DNA of 37,605 nucleotides. Source: Mesorhizobium sp. GbtcB19. GTDB lineage: Bacteria; Pseudomonadota; Alphaproteobacteria; Rhizobiales; Rhizobiaceae. The notes under the pieces are model-generated. The model was not told the DNA's origin and did not search any database. It worked only from the letters and a program-made list of their open reading frames with translations. Shown here piece after piece: positions 22,147-30,988 of the stretch. The DNA lies in assembly GCF_019091085.1 (NCBI RefSeq), contig NZ_JAGXJY010000032.1, positions 1 through 37,605 of the forward strand. Direction: 5' to 3'. The translations under genes and the position numbers were made by a program. Position 1 is the first letter of the stretch; every line of letters begins with the position of its first letter.

Positions 22147-23283
22147 ATGCTCTTGGTGAGTGCCCCGATCCTGGGCTTACCGGAAAAAGTCGCGCTGTCG
22201 AAGGTAATTGATAGCGGTTGGCTCACCATGGGCGAACGGGTACGTGCCTTTGAAGAGGCCTTCGCGCATGCCCATGGCGCGGAGGATTGCGTTGCGGTCA
22301 GTTCCTGCACGGCCGCGCTGCACCTGATACTGCACGCGCTCGGGATCGGCCCGGGCGACGAAGTGCTGGTTCCTTCACTGACCTTCGTGGCGACGGCGAA
22401 TGCTGTGTTGTATGTTGGGGCGACACCGGTTTTTGTCGACATTGAGTCGACCGACGTGCCGCTAATGTCGCTTGCCGAAGCCGAGGCACGCTGCACACCG
22501 CGCACCAAGGCGGTCATTCTCGTTCACTTCGCAGGCTACCTTGCCAATCGCGAACAATGGCAAAGGTTCGCTCGCACGCGGGGGCTGCACATCATTGAAG
22601 ATGCCGCGCATGCACCTGGCTTGAAAGAAGTCGGCACCTTCGGTTCGGCAGCTGCATTCAGCTTCTATGGCAATAAAAACATGACGACGGGAGAAGGCGG
22701 TGTCGTCATCGCAAGAGACCTCGATCTGCGCGAACGGATTCGCCTGGCTCGCGCGCACGGAATGTCCACGACAACACATCAGCGCTTGAACAGCCGCACC
22801 CCGCAATACGACGTGACCATGCTCGGCTTCAACTACCGCATGGACGAGATGAGGGCCGCGATCGGCCTCGTACAGCTCCAGAACTTGCAAGAATGGAACG
22901 AGATACGGCGGATCCTGACGGTGCTGTATCGACGCCTGGTTGCAAACTACTGCCCGTCCGTGACGGTTCCGTTCAGCGAACCGCGGACTTCCGCCTACCA
23001 CATCATGCCAATCATCCTGCCGCGCTTTGCGAGGAGGCAAGACGTCATCGACGAACTGCGGAACCAGGGAATACAGACGACTATCCATTATCCTCCCGTC
23101 CACTGGATGACGCTCTATCGCGAGCGCTTTCCCGGAACCCATCTGCCATTGACGGAAGACTTCGCCCAACGCGAACTCACAATCCCATTGCATCCTCAGA
23201 TCACGTCGTCGGCGGTCGAGGCGGTCGTGTCCGCCCTGGCAAGCTCGCTTAACGGTGGCAGGCAGGCAGGAACAGCGGCATGA
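22147..23283 (+). CDS. DegT/DnrJ/EryC1/StrS-family sugar aminotransferase
   Basis: From ATG 22147, with AGGGAG about 8 bases upstream, the protein has 378 residues. The frame is open back to 22024 but overlaps the nucleotidyltransferase gene. Family marks are SGWLTMGERVRAFEEAFA, SSCTAALHLILHALGIGPGD, SLTFVATANAVLYVGATPVF, IEDAAHAPG, and the PLP-binding Lys in FSFYGNKNMTTGEGG. The end HYPPVHWM and the RELTIPLHP segment are also typical. These enzymes transfer an amino group, usually from glutamate, to a keto-sugar nucleotide. The partner would be the 4-keto product of the dehydratase at 24017, giving a 4-amino-4,6-dideoxy sugar. The stop overlaps the next start (ATGA), so translation is coupled. 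Confidence 0.92.
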   Translation: MLLVSAPILGLPEKVALSKVIDSGWLTMGERVRAFEEAFAHAHGAEDCVAVSSCTAALHLILHALGIGPGDEVLVPSLTFVATANAVLYVGATPVFVDIESTDVPLMSLAEAEARCTPRTKAVILVHFAGYLANREQWQRFARTRGLHIIEDAAHAPGLKEVGTFGSAAAFSFYGNKNMTTGEGGVVIARDLDLRERIRLARAHGMSTTTHQRLNSRTPQYDVTMLGFNYRMDEMRAAIGLVQLQNLQEWNEIRRILTVLYRRLVANYCPSVTVPFSEPRTSAYHIMPIILPRFARRQDVIDELRNQGIQTTIHYPPVHWMTLYRERFPGTHLPLTEDFAQRELTIPLHPQITSSAVEAVVSALASSLNGGRQAGTAA

Positions 23284-23954
23284 ACGCTTCCGATCTATCG
23301 CTGCATCGATATTTCAGCCCGCGTCCCAGCCACGGGTTCGCAAGGCGGTCAATCGATCTGACCGTCGCGATGATGGCGGGCATGGTGCTGTCGCCACTGA
23401 TGCTGTTGATCATCGTAGCCTTGCTGCTGGAAGGCGGCTGGCCCTTCCTGTTTGTTCAGACTCGCATCGGAGCAGGCGGCCTACCGTTCCGCATGTACAA
23501 GTTCCGAAAGTTCGCTGTGCGGTGCAGCCCGAACGGCCTTCCGCTGACTGTCGCCCGCGACAGCCGCATGACGACGATAGGGGCTCTGCTTGCCACCACC
23601 AAGTTCGACGAACTGCCTCAGCTCTGGAATGTCCTCAAGGGCGACATGGCGATTGTCGGCCCCCGACCGGAAAGCCTTGTCTTCGCGGATTGTTTCCGTG
23701 AGGGCTTCGAGAGCCTGTTGCAATACAGGCCGGGCTTGTTCGGCCCAACGCAGACACTTTTCCGGCACGAAGCCCATCTGTATCCGCAGGGCGTGGATCC
23801 CGTGCTGTTCTATCGCGAGATCCTGTTTCCCGCCAAGGCGAGGATCGACCTTTCCTACTACCCGAAGCGCACGATCCTCTCGGATATCGCCTGGATTATC
23901 CGTTGCTTCCTCGCAGTCCTTGAACGGGCACCGCCTGCCGGCGAGAGGCTCTGA
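23280..23954 (+). CDS. Monotopic phosphoglycosyl transferase (bacterial sugar transferase, PglC/ExoY type)
   Basis: The 224-residue protein has one N-terminal hydrophobic segment (about 28-50: VAMMAGMVLSPLMLLIIVAL), then FVQTRIGAGGLPFRMYKFRK, then the catalytic core KFDELPQLWNVLKGDM with the Asp-Glu pair and VGPRPES. Such enzymes start repeat-unit assembly by moving a sugar-1-phosphate from an NDP-sugar to undecaprenyl phosphate at the inner membrane. The core-only size matches PglC and ExoY rather than the long WcaJ/WbaP types. The usual RPGITG segment reads RPGLFGPTQ. It sits between the aminotransferase (ATGA overlap) and dehydratase genes, so an amino-dideoxy sugar may be the first sugar of the repeat (inference). 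It could be the target of the ExoX-like repressor. Confidence 0.92.
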   Translation: MNASDLSLHRYFSPRPSHGFARRSIDLTVAMMAGMVLSPLMLLIIVALLLEGGWPFLFVQTRIGAGGLPFRMYKFRKFAVRCSPNGLPLTVARDSRMTTIGALLATTKFDELPQLWNVLKGDMAIVGPRPESLVFADCFREGFESLLQYRPGLFGPTQTLFRHEAHLYPQGVDPVLFYREILFPAKARIDLSYYPKRTILSDIAWIIRCFLAVLERAPPAGERL

Positions 23955-24016
23955 GATGCGCGAGTCCTGTCGGATCGACGAGGCCGGTTCTGCTGGACGA
24001 TGATGGAGGCCTAGCC

Positions 24017-25021
24017 ATGGGCTACGAGGGAAAGAAGGTTCTTGTCACAGGCGCGGACGGATTCATCGGGTCGCACCTTACCGAGGCGCTGGTTCGAAAC
24101 GGCGCCGATGTCACCGCGCTGGCCCTTTACAATTCATTCGACAGCCATGGCTGGCTCGACGACCTGCCAGAGAGCGTTCGAAAACAGCTGAAGCTCGTCC
24201 GCGGCGATGTTCGTGACAGCGCATTCCTCAACCGTGTCATACGCGGCCAGGCCGTCGTGTTTCACCTGGCGGCACTGATTGCCATTCCATACTCATATGC
24301 AGCCGCACAATCCTATGTGGAGACCAATGTCTTGGGCACGGTCAATGTCCTCGAAGCAGCGCGTCAGTGGGAGACGGAACGCGTGGTGCACACCTCCACC
24401 AGCGAAGTCTATGGCACCGCCCTGACCATGCCAATCGCCGAGACCCATCCCCTGCAGGGGCAGTCGCCTTATTCGGCGTCCAAGATCGGAGCCGACATGA
24501 TGGCAGAGTCCTATGCGAGATCCTTCGATGTCCCCGTCGTCATTATGCGACCCTTCAACACTTACGGCCCGCGCCAAAGCGAACGCGCTATCGTGCCGAC
24601 CGTCATACGGCAAGCTCTTGACACAAATTGTCCGGCTATCATGGTTGGCGATACCAGCCCGATCCGCGATCTCACCTTTGTCGAAGACACAGCTTCGGCA
24701 TTCCTGACCGCAGGGATCGCCGAGCTCGAATTCGGTCGCCCCTACAATGCCGGCAGCCAGCGTGCCGCCACCATCGCCGAGGTGCTCGACCTGGTGCTCG
24801 AATTGAGTGGTTCGAACAAACCCATCCGCCACGACGAGAGCCGACTGCGGCCGCAGAACTCGGAGGTTCGGGCACTGCTTGCGGATTGTTCTCGCTTCGC
24901 GAGCGAGACCGGGTGGCGGGCGCAGACCAGCCTACAGGACGGGCTTGGGCGAACCATCGCCTGGTGGCGGGCCCGTCTCAGCGAGGGTCGCGTGCGCCGC
25001 CAAAAGGACTACATGATATGA
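24017..25021 (+). CDS. NDP-sugar 4,6-dehydratase/epimerase, LegB-like (SDR family)
   Basis: The 334-residue protein is an extended SDR: the NAD-binding G-A-D-G-F-I-G (residues 11-17), the catalytic Ser/Thr region in HTSTSEVYGT, and YSASK with the active Tyr and Lys. The segment LYNSFDSHGWLDDLP resembles the YNSFNSWGWLD region of LegB, the NDP-GlcNAc 4,6-dehydratase of the legionaminic acid pathway. The product would be a 4-keto-6-deoxy sugar nucleotide for the aminotransferase at 22147. GGAGG lies about 7 bases before the ATG. A 62-base gap separates it from the sugar transferase gene. Its last codons read ATGA, overlapping a possible but less likely start of the export gene. An epimerase role cannot be excluded. 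Confidence 0.88.
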   Translation: MGYEGKKVLVTGADGFIGSHLTEALVRNGADVTALALYNSFDSHGWLDDLPESVRKQLKLVRGDVRDSAFLNRVIRGQAVVFHLAALIAIPYSYAAAQSYVETNVLGTVNVLEAARQWETERVVHTSTSEVYGTALTMPIAETHPLQGQSPYSASKIGADMMAESYARSFDVPVVIMRPFNTYGPRQSERAIVPTVIRQALDTNCPAIMVGDTSPIRDLTFVEDTASAFLTAGIAELEFGRPYNAGSQRAATIAEVLDLVLELSGSNKPIRHDESRLRPQNSEVRALLADCSRFASETGWRAQTSLQDGLGRTIAWWRARLSEGRVRRQKDYMI

Positions 25022-25251
25022 GGTTGCTGCTCCAGCCTGTCTCGGCGCCGGCGTTGACTGCCGCATCCATAACCTTGGCAGTGCGGGCCGCCGAAAAGAA
25101 CGACAACGGCACACATGCCTCACCATCCCCGGATGCGTCACTGGTCATCAGGTCTAGCATCTGGGGGTCGCTGGCGGTCCGGTCTACGATTTCGTCGCTC
25201 GCCTCGACTGGCCTGAGGAAGGATCGTCAAACCAAACGGAGGTTGCCGCAA

Positions 25252-26514
25252 ATGGTGCGCGCTAGCCACATTGTTCTCGCCTGCGCCGCTGTGCTCTGCG
25301 CCGCGCATGCAGCAGTTGCGGCGGATATCGCCGGCCCCTATCAACTTTCCCCCGGCGATACGGTCGAGATCGGAATTGCCTCGATTCCCGAGCGCACGCA
25401 GCGTGCGGCGGTCCAGATGGACGGTACGATAGCGCTTCCCGGGGTCGGATTGGTCGCGGTCGGCGGCTTGACATCGGCCCAATTGCAGGCGCGCATGGAA
25501 GCCATCCTGCCAAGCAAGATTTTTCATATTCGCCTGCCTGACGGCAAGGAGCAGATGATCGTCGTAAGCCCAAGCGACGTGACCGCGGTCATCGCCGAGT
25601 ACCGTCCGATCTATGTGACCGGCGACGTGCTTACCCCAGGCCAACAGGCCTTCCGTCCACTGATGACCGTCCGGCAGGCGATTGCCGTCTCGGGCGGGTT
25701 CAGCCTCCTGCGGTCGCGGACAAGCCAGACGGGGCCCGATCCCGTCGACTTGCGGCGCGACTATGAAACGCTATGGGGGGAGTATACCAAGGCCTACTTC
25801 CACGGGGCCCGACTCCGGGCCGAACTCCAGAACAAGGACACCTTCGACGTGCGGATACCGGAAGGCTCGCCCTTGCCGGACAGCATAGGTGCGGCGATCG
25901 CCCAGGCCGAGGGAGCAGCGCTCAAGATCGCCCTCAGCGACTATCAGCAGGAACAGCATTTCCTCGAAAAGGCCGAAAAGGACGCGGCGGCCGAGGTCGA
26001 GGTGCTTGCCAAGCGCCAGCAGGTCGAGTCCGAGGGGGTCAAGGCGGACGAAGAGGACCTGGCGCGGGTAACCAAGCTCTACGAAGCCGGCAACCTGACC
26101 AACAACAGATTGGCCGATGTCCGGCGCGCGCTGCTCCTGTCGTCCAGCGGAGCGCTTCAAACGTCGGTCGAGCTGATGCGAACGCACCACCAGCAGGAGG
26201 ACTATGCCCGGCAGCGAGAGCACGGCGACAATCAAAGAAGGATTGGCCTGCTGAGCGAACTGAAGGAAACCGATGCATCGCTGGCGGAACTCTCTACGAA
26301 GCTTCACGCCGCCAGCCAGAAAATGCAGCCGACGGGGGCATCCGCGCAACCCCTGCCTATCGCCGGCGAAACGATCCGGACACAGGTCACGATCGTTCGC
26401 AAGGTCGGCGACGAATGGCGAAAACTTACGGTCGATGAGGACGCTGCGGTGGCGCCCGGCGACACCGTGGAGGTCAGGTTCGCAAGCGAACTCGAAAGCG
26501 CTGCCATCCAATAG
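25252..26514 (+). CDS. Polysaccharide export protein, ExoF-like (Wza-type periplasmic/outer-membrane)
   Basis: From ATG 25252, with GGAGG nine bases upstream, the 420-residue protein opens with a clear signal peptide (MVRASHIVLACAAVLCAAHA, cleavage near AVAA-D). Then comes a Poly_export domain (YQLSPGDTVEIGI, GTIALPGVGLVAVGGLTSAQ), a SLBB-like part (YVTGDVLTPGQQAFRP), a long coiled-coil stretch (about 215-370), and a short C-terminal domain with VAPGDTVEVRF. Length and layout match ExoF of Sinorhizobium (about 420 residues), needed for EPS export. There is no lipobox cysteine right after the signal, unlike Wza. An ATGA overlap with the dehydratase gene at 25018 would give a 498-residue form with a poor N-terminus; I consider that start unlikely. 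Last gene of the operon. Confidence 0.9.
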   Translation: MVRASHIVLACAAVLCAAHAAVAADIAGPYQLSPGDTVEIGIASIPERTQRAAVQMDGTIALPGVGLVAVGGLTSAQLQARMEAILPSKIFHIRLPDGKEQMIVVSPSDVTAVIAEYRPIYVTGDVLTPGQQAFRPLMTVRQAIAVSGGFSLLRSRTSQTGPDPVDLRRDYETLWGEYTKAYFHGARLRAELQNKDTFDVRIPEGSPLPDSIGAAIAQAEGAALKIALSDYQQEQHFLEKAEKDAAAEVEVLAKRQQVESEGVKADEEDLARVTKLYEAGNLTNNRLADVRRALLLSSSGALQTSVELMRTHHQQEDYARQREHGDNQRRIGLLSELKETDASLAELSTKLHAASQKMQPTGASAQPLPIAGETIRTQVTIVRKVGDEWRKLTVDEDAAVAPGDTVEVRFASELESAAIQ

Positions 26515-26870
26515 AGCTCCGCGGGTCAACCGGCGGAAGATCTGAAAGGATGGCCGCTCCGCGAGGCGCCCGCGTCGCGGCAATTCGTCACTATCCCGGC
26601 TTTACTCCGAACACGCGTTCGGTCCCCGTCCGCACTGCGCGCAAGAACTCCGGCCGCGCAGCGCTCTATCCCCAGTTTCGTGAACCGGTGTCGGGTTTCT
26701 CGGCAAGGGCGTCACGATTTTGCTGCATTTTGCCAAGAGTGACGCACATTAGCGGGGATGAATGTTCGACAAGGAGGGGGAGCAAAGCTGCTCCAGGAAG
26801 GTTCCGGTTTGCCCATCATCGGCAGAGCCAATGAGCTCGCGCGGCGCTTTGGCGTGGAAGATCGCTAATC
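26515..26870. other. Gap between export gene and T1SS genes, with a perfect small hairpin
   Basis: About 355 bases without a convincing gene. GGAGCA-AAGC-TGCTCC (26779-26794) forms a 6-bp stem with a 4-base loop about 77 bases before the T1SS ATPase start. No T-run follows, so an operator or mRNA hairpin is more likely than a terminator. A promoter for the T1SS genes is expected here but was not identified. Confidence 0.4.
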
Positions 26871-28622
26871 ATGAGGCCAACAGAAAGGCTCGCGCCCGAT
26901 CTGCGCACCGCGATGTTGAACAGTGTACCTGGCCTTGTCGGCGTCGGGCTGTTCTCGGCGGTCATAAACATCCTCTCGCTGACCGGCTCCATCTATATGC
27001 TTCAGGTCTACGATCGCGTTCTCCCGTCGCAGAGCGTTCCGACACTTGTTGGATTCACGATCGGCATGCTCGGCCTCTACGCGGTTTATGGACTGCTCGA
27101 TTTCGTGCGGCTTCGGCTGCTGGTTAGGATCGGTAACCGCCTTCACCGCAACCTGCAGCCGAAGGTCTTTGCCCTCTCACTTTCCCTGCCGCTGATCAAA
27201 GGTCAGGATGCGAGCCGCGTGCAGCCGCTTCGCGATCTCGATCAGTTGCGCGGATTTCTTTCCGGGCTGGGACCGACAGTCGTCTTCGACGCTCCCTGGA
27301 TGCCGTTCTACCTCGTCGTCATTTATTTGCTGCATCCTTCGCTCGGCATACTGGCAACCGCCGGTGCGCTTGTTGTCGTGCTGCTGACGGTGGCCGCCGA
27401 AATCCTGGGTCGCGGACCGGCCGCTCGTGCCTCTGAAACACTTATGGCACAACGCGATCTTGCCGATTCAGGACGCCGGAACGCGGAGGTCGTGCGAGCC
27501 ATGGGCCTTTCCAAACGGCTCGGCCAGCGGTGGAACGAGATCAGTCATGCCTATCTCATGCACCAGGAACGGCTCTCCGACATCGTCGGCGCGACCGGCT
27601 CGCTGTCGAGGGCGCTCAGGATGGCCTTGCAGTCTTCCGTCCTGGGGCTCGGCGCCTACCTCGTGATCGGTGGCGAGGCCTCGCCAGGGATCATTATCGC
27701 ATCGTCCATACTCCTGGGCCGTTCGCTGGCGCCGGTCGATGCGGCGATCGCCAACTGGAGAGGGTTCGTGTCCTTCCGACAGAGCTATGCTCAGCTTGCT
27801 GCCGCACTGACGGCTTTCGGCGGCCATGTCGAGCCGATGGAACTGCCACGCCCCCAGGCCATGCTTGCAGTCGAGGAGCTGACCATAGCGCCCCCGGGCC
27901 AACAGAAGCCGACCGTGATGAACGTCGGTTTCCAGCTGGCGAGGGGCGCCGGAATGGCCGTCATTGGTCCAAGCGGGTCCGGGAAAACGACGCTCGCGCG
28001 AGCCTTGGTCGGGGTGTGGAGCCCGCTTCGTGGCACAATAAGATTGGATGGGGCCTCCCTCGACCAATGGAGCCCCGAGCAGCTCGGCACCCACATCGGC
28101 TACCTGCCGCAGGACATCGAATTGTTCGATGGGACGGTGGCGGACAACATCTCGCGGTTCGGCGGCAGCGGGGACGCCAAGGGCGTGCTAGCCGCGGCCA
28201 GGGCCGCCGGGGCCGACAAGATGATCATGCGCTTGCCGAAGGGCTTTCATACGCGCGTCGGTGAAGGAGGGGCGGCGCTGTCGGCTGGACAGAGGCAACT
28301 CGTGGGACTGGCCAGGGCACTTTATGGCAGTCCGTTTCTCGTCGTGCTCGACGAGCCGAATTCAAACCTGGACGTGGATGGCGATGCCGCTTTGGCAGCG
28401 GCGATCCTGTCGGTGCGTCAGCGCGGTGGTATCGTCATCGTCATCGCGCATCGGCCTTCCGCGCTTGCCAATATCGATCAGGTCCTCGTGATGTCGAACG
28501 GCATGCGCCATTCGTTCGGCTCCCGCGAGGAGGTTCTTGCGAATGTAATCCGGCCCGTTCCACCGGGAGAGCGCCCCAGTTCGGTCGTTCCGTTGCAGAA
28601 GGGGCCGAGCGGGCGTGCGTGA
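26871..28622 (+). CDS. prsD: Type I secretion ABC transporter, PrsD/PrtD type
   Basis: The 583-residue protein is a half transporter: about 20 cytoplasmic residues, a six-helix membrane domain with the family mark SIYMLQVYDRVLPSQSVPTL and FDAPWMPFYL, and an ATPase domain. Walker A is GPSGSGKTT (near 365), the signature is LSAGQRQ (near 470; usually LSGGQ), Walker B with catalytic Glu is VVLDEPNSNLD, and the switch His is in IAHR. No C39 or C39-like domain precedes it, as in PrtD, AprD and PrsD. With the adaptor encoded next (overlapping GTGA) it would send unfolded C-terminally tagged proteins through a TolC-like channel. In Rhizobium leguminosarum PrsDE exports EPS glycanases and adhesins, so the RTX protein at 12772 is a likely substrate. 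Confidence 0.92.
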   Translation: MRPTERLAPDLRTAMLNSVPGLVGVGLFSAVINILSLTGSIYMLQVYDRVLPSQSVPTLVGFTIGMLGLYAVYGLLDFVRLRLLVRIGNRLHRNLQPKVFALSLSLPLIKGQDASRVQPLRDLDQLRGFLSGLGPTVVFDAPWMPFYLVVIYLLHPSLGILATAGALVVVLLTVAAEILGRGPAARASETLMAQRDLADSGRRNAEVVRAMGLSKRLGQRWNEISHAYLMHQERLSDIVGATGSLSRALRMALQSSVLGLGAYLVIGGEASPGIIIASSILLGRSLAPVDAAIANWRGFVSFRQSYAQLAAALTAFGGHVEPMELPRPQAMLAVEELTIAPPGQQKPTVMNVGFQLARGAGMAVIGPSGSGKTTLARALVGVWSPLRGTIRLDGASLDQWSPEQLGTHIGYLPQDIELFDGTVADNISRFGGSGDAKGVLAAARAAGADKMIMRLPKGFHTRVGEGGAALSAGQRQLVGLARALYGSPFLVVLDEPNSNLDVDGDAALAAAILSVRQRGGIVIVIAHRPSALANIDQVLVMSNGMRHSFGSREEVLANVIRPVPPGERPSSVVPLQKGPSGRA

Positions 28623-29995
28623 GATTGGACAACATGACTGACGCGACGGCGTGGCCGCATAACCCGCCCGCCGGCCCTGGCGAATGGGCGGTGGGGACGA
28701 GCACGCTTGAAGTCCCGGACGGCATCCGCGCCACTTTGACACTGGGTTTTGCGGTTATATCGCTGCTGATCGTCGGGGGCGGACTTTGGCTCGGCCTCAC
28801 CAAGGTGGCCGGCGCTGTGATTGCGCCGGCCACGGTGGTTGTCGAAAGCAACATCAAGAAAGTCCAGCATCAGACGGGCGGTACCATCGGCGGAATTTTC
28901 GCACAGGACGGCGATCATGTGCGAGCCGGCGATGTGCTGGTCAGGCTGGATGATACGCTAACAAAGGCAAACCTGCAGATAATCAATGGAGATCTCGATC
29001 GCGCGACCGTTCGTCTCGCCCGACTGGAAGCCGAGCGGCAGGGATTGCCCGAGATGAAGCTTCCGGCGGCTCTTCAAGCCGAAACGGGCGATCCGGATCT
29101 GGCCGGGCTCGTCAAAGGCGAGCAAGCCCTGTTCGAAAGCCGCGCCGCTGCCTTGACGGGGCAGAAGGCGCAACTGCAAAGCCGCTCGAAGCAGCTGCAA
29201 AATCAGATCGAGGGGCTCAAGGCGCAGAAGGCCGCTACGGACGATTCGGTGGTCCTCCTTGATCGGGATCGGGCCGATGTCGAAGCGCTCTACTCGAAGA
29301 AGCTTGTGTCCAAGGAACGAGTGAGCAACGTCAGGCTGGAGGCGACGCGGGCCCATGGAGAGGCTGGGCGCCTCGCCGCGGCGGTTGCCGAGGCCGAAGC
29401 CCGGGTCAGCGAGACCGAACTGCAAATCCTGCAACTGGACGAGCAAAAACGCAGTGACGTGACGAGCGAACTGCGCGAGACGGAAGCCAAGCTGACCGAA
29501 CTCAACGAGCGCAGGGTTGTGGCGCAGGACGAACTTGCCAAGACAACCATCCGCGCCCCGCAATCGGGGACAATCCAGGAATCCTCGGTCCATACGATCG
29601 GCGGTGTGGTCGGCGCTGGGGAAGTGCTCATGATGGTCGTTCCCGATGCGGACGACCTTGTAGTGGACGCGCTAATCCCACCGTCGCGGATCGATGACAT
29701 TCGTCCCGGTCAGCCTGTCTCCATACGCTTTCCGGCTTTCGATGCCGGCACTACCCCTGCCTGCCAAGGCACCGTCCGGCGGGTTTCGGCGGATCTGATC
29801 AAGGATCCCCAACATCAGCTCCCGTATTTCTCGGCCCGGATCAGCGTCGAAAATAAGACTAACTGCCTGACGGGAGCGAAGATGCTCAAACCCGGAATGC
29901 CGGCCGAAGTCCACATACGCACAGATCAGCGCAGCGTCTGGTCCTACCTGCTCAAGCCTCTAACCGATCAGATGTCCCGGGCATTCCGCCAATGA
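28619..29995 (+). CDS. prsE: Type I secretion membrane-fusion protein, HlyD/PrsE family
   Basis: The start is either GTG 28619 (GTGA overlap with the ATPase gene, 458 residues) or ATG 28634 (453 residues). It has one N-terminal helix (about 40-60), the lipoyl-like half QHQTGGTIGGIFAQDGDHV, a long coiled-coil hairpin (about 110-300), the second half TTIRAPQSGTIQESSVHTIG, and a beta-barrel domain with the HlyD C-terminal pattern LKPGMPAEVHIRTDQRSVWS, then YLLKPLTDQ. It bridges the inner-membrane ATPase and the TolC-like outer-membrane channel. No TolC gene is in the window, so a shared one elsewhere is expected. Together with the preceding gene it makes a complete PrsDE pair. Confidence 0.93.
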   Translation: MRLDNMTDATAWPHNPPAGPGEWAVGTSTLEVPDGIRATLTLGFAVISLLIVGGGLWLGLTKVAGAVIAPATVVVESNIKKVQHQTGGTIGGIFAQDGDHVRAGDVLVRLDDTLTKANLQIINGDLDRATVRLARLEAERQGLPEMKLPAALQAETGDPDLAGLVKGEQALFESRAAALTGQKAQLQSRSKQLQNQIEGLKAQKAATDDSVVLLDRDRADVEALYSKKLVSKERVSNVRLEATRAHGEAGRLAAAVAEAEARVSETELQILQLDEQKRSDVTSELRETEAKLTELNERRVVAQDELAKTTIRAPQSGTIQESSVHTIGGVVGAGEVLMMVVPDADDLVVDALIPPSRIDDIRPGQPVSIRFPAFDAGTTPACQGTVRRVSADLIKDPQHQLPYFSARISVENKTNCLTGAKMLKPGMPAEVHIRTDQRSVWSYLLKPLTDQMSRAFRQ

Positions 29996-30988
29996 CGTGG
30001 AGAAGCGGTGCGCTGGCCGTTGAGCGGCCCGGCGGCCTCTTCGGGGGGACTCAGCGGCCACCGGGCCTAACCGGCGGGGTATGGGACCTTTTTGGGGGGG
30101 CGCCGGCTGCGGCAAGTATGCGCGAGCGTCGTCTGCCAGGCATCATTCGAACGAAGACGACGCTTGTGCGCCCGGCGTCATCGGATCATGACAGCCAGGC
30201 GATCACCCCACTGGCCTATGGGCCTGTCGCGCTCGACTGTCTTCATCACAACGAAGGGCGACAAGCGCAAGTCCGCATGATCTGGTGACAGCGAGACCGG
30301 CTCGGTACCGCCGGGCGCCGATATAGTCGGACCACGTTTCCCCGGGCGATTTTGTGAGGGCGGACACATGAGCGGACGGCGACAGCAGGAAATCGGCCAA
30401 TCCACGCTGGCGATCCTCCAGGCTGATTGTGCCGAGCGCGCCGCCAAGGCTGCCAGGTTGAAGTCGCTTCGCACACAGTTCCTGCTGGCGGAGGCGGATC
30501 CGCAGATATCCTTTGCCGAGCAGATCGATTGCACCCTGCTGGCCGCTGCATTGAGAGATTGCGGTGAGCGCGTTCCCCGACGCCTCCATTTCAACCGGTG
30601 ATGTCCGCCGCTGGCAAGCAGTTCGGACTTTCCATCGAAAACAGATCGACGCGACATCGCGCGAAATCGTCAGCGATGGCCGAATTTCATCGACAATCGC
30701 CGGGGGCATCAGCAACGCCAGGCGCAAGAAATTCGCACGAGTGACAACGGTCTGAGGCCTTCGTCATTCGAATAGAGGGTGCGCACTACACTGCTCCGAT
30801 CTATTCCGAATATTGCGTCAATACAGAAGTAACGCGCGACAGGAACCGACGCTTCTCGCATCGGTTTGCTGAAGCCGTAGCGTATCCCGCATTTGCACAC
30901 AGGCAACTTACCCGATCTCGTGAGGATCGGATCGACGCCCAGGATCATCGTCGGCCGGTGATCCATCCTGACGGATCGGGGGTTCCGA
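29996..30988. other. About 1 kb between T1SS adaptor and giant repeat protein
   Basis: Largely without recognised genes. A small plausible ORF lies at 30368-30601. A 98-codon frame starting at 29992 (ATGA overlap with the adaptor gene) has a poor, low-complexity sequence and is probably not real. The last 230 bases before 30989 should contain the giant gene's promoter; no clear consensus was seen. Confidence 0.45.
30368..30601 (+). CDS. Small hypothetical protein
   Basis: A 77-codon ORF with ATG preceded by GAGGGCGG at reasonable distance and codons ending mostly in G or C, as in neighbouring genes. The product is charged, Ala/Leu-rich and largely helical in appearance (ERAAKAARLKSLRTQFLLAE), with three cysteines and no signal peptide or membrane segment. 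I do not recognise a family. It stands alone between the T1SS adaptor and the giant gene. A longer minus-strand frame overlaps it but looks like a shadow. Confidence 0.4.
   Translation: MSGRRQQEIGQSTLAILQADCAERAAKAARLKSLRTQFLLAEADPQISFAEQIDCTLLAAALRDCGERVPRRLHFNR

Noticed and set aside
25018..25251. Longer start for the ExoF-like gene at the ATGA overlap
   Set aside because: It would place 78 non-homologous residues before a classic signal peptide, and a strong GGAGG precedes ATG 25252.
29992..30288. 98-codon ORF overlapping the end of the T1SS adaptor gene by ATGA
   Set aside because: The predicted protein is Gly/Pro/Arg-rich and disordered-looking, with no family and no supporting context beyond the overlap.
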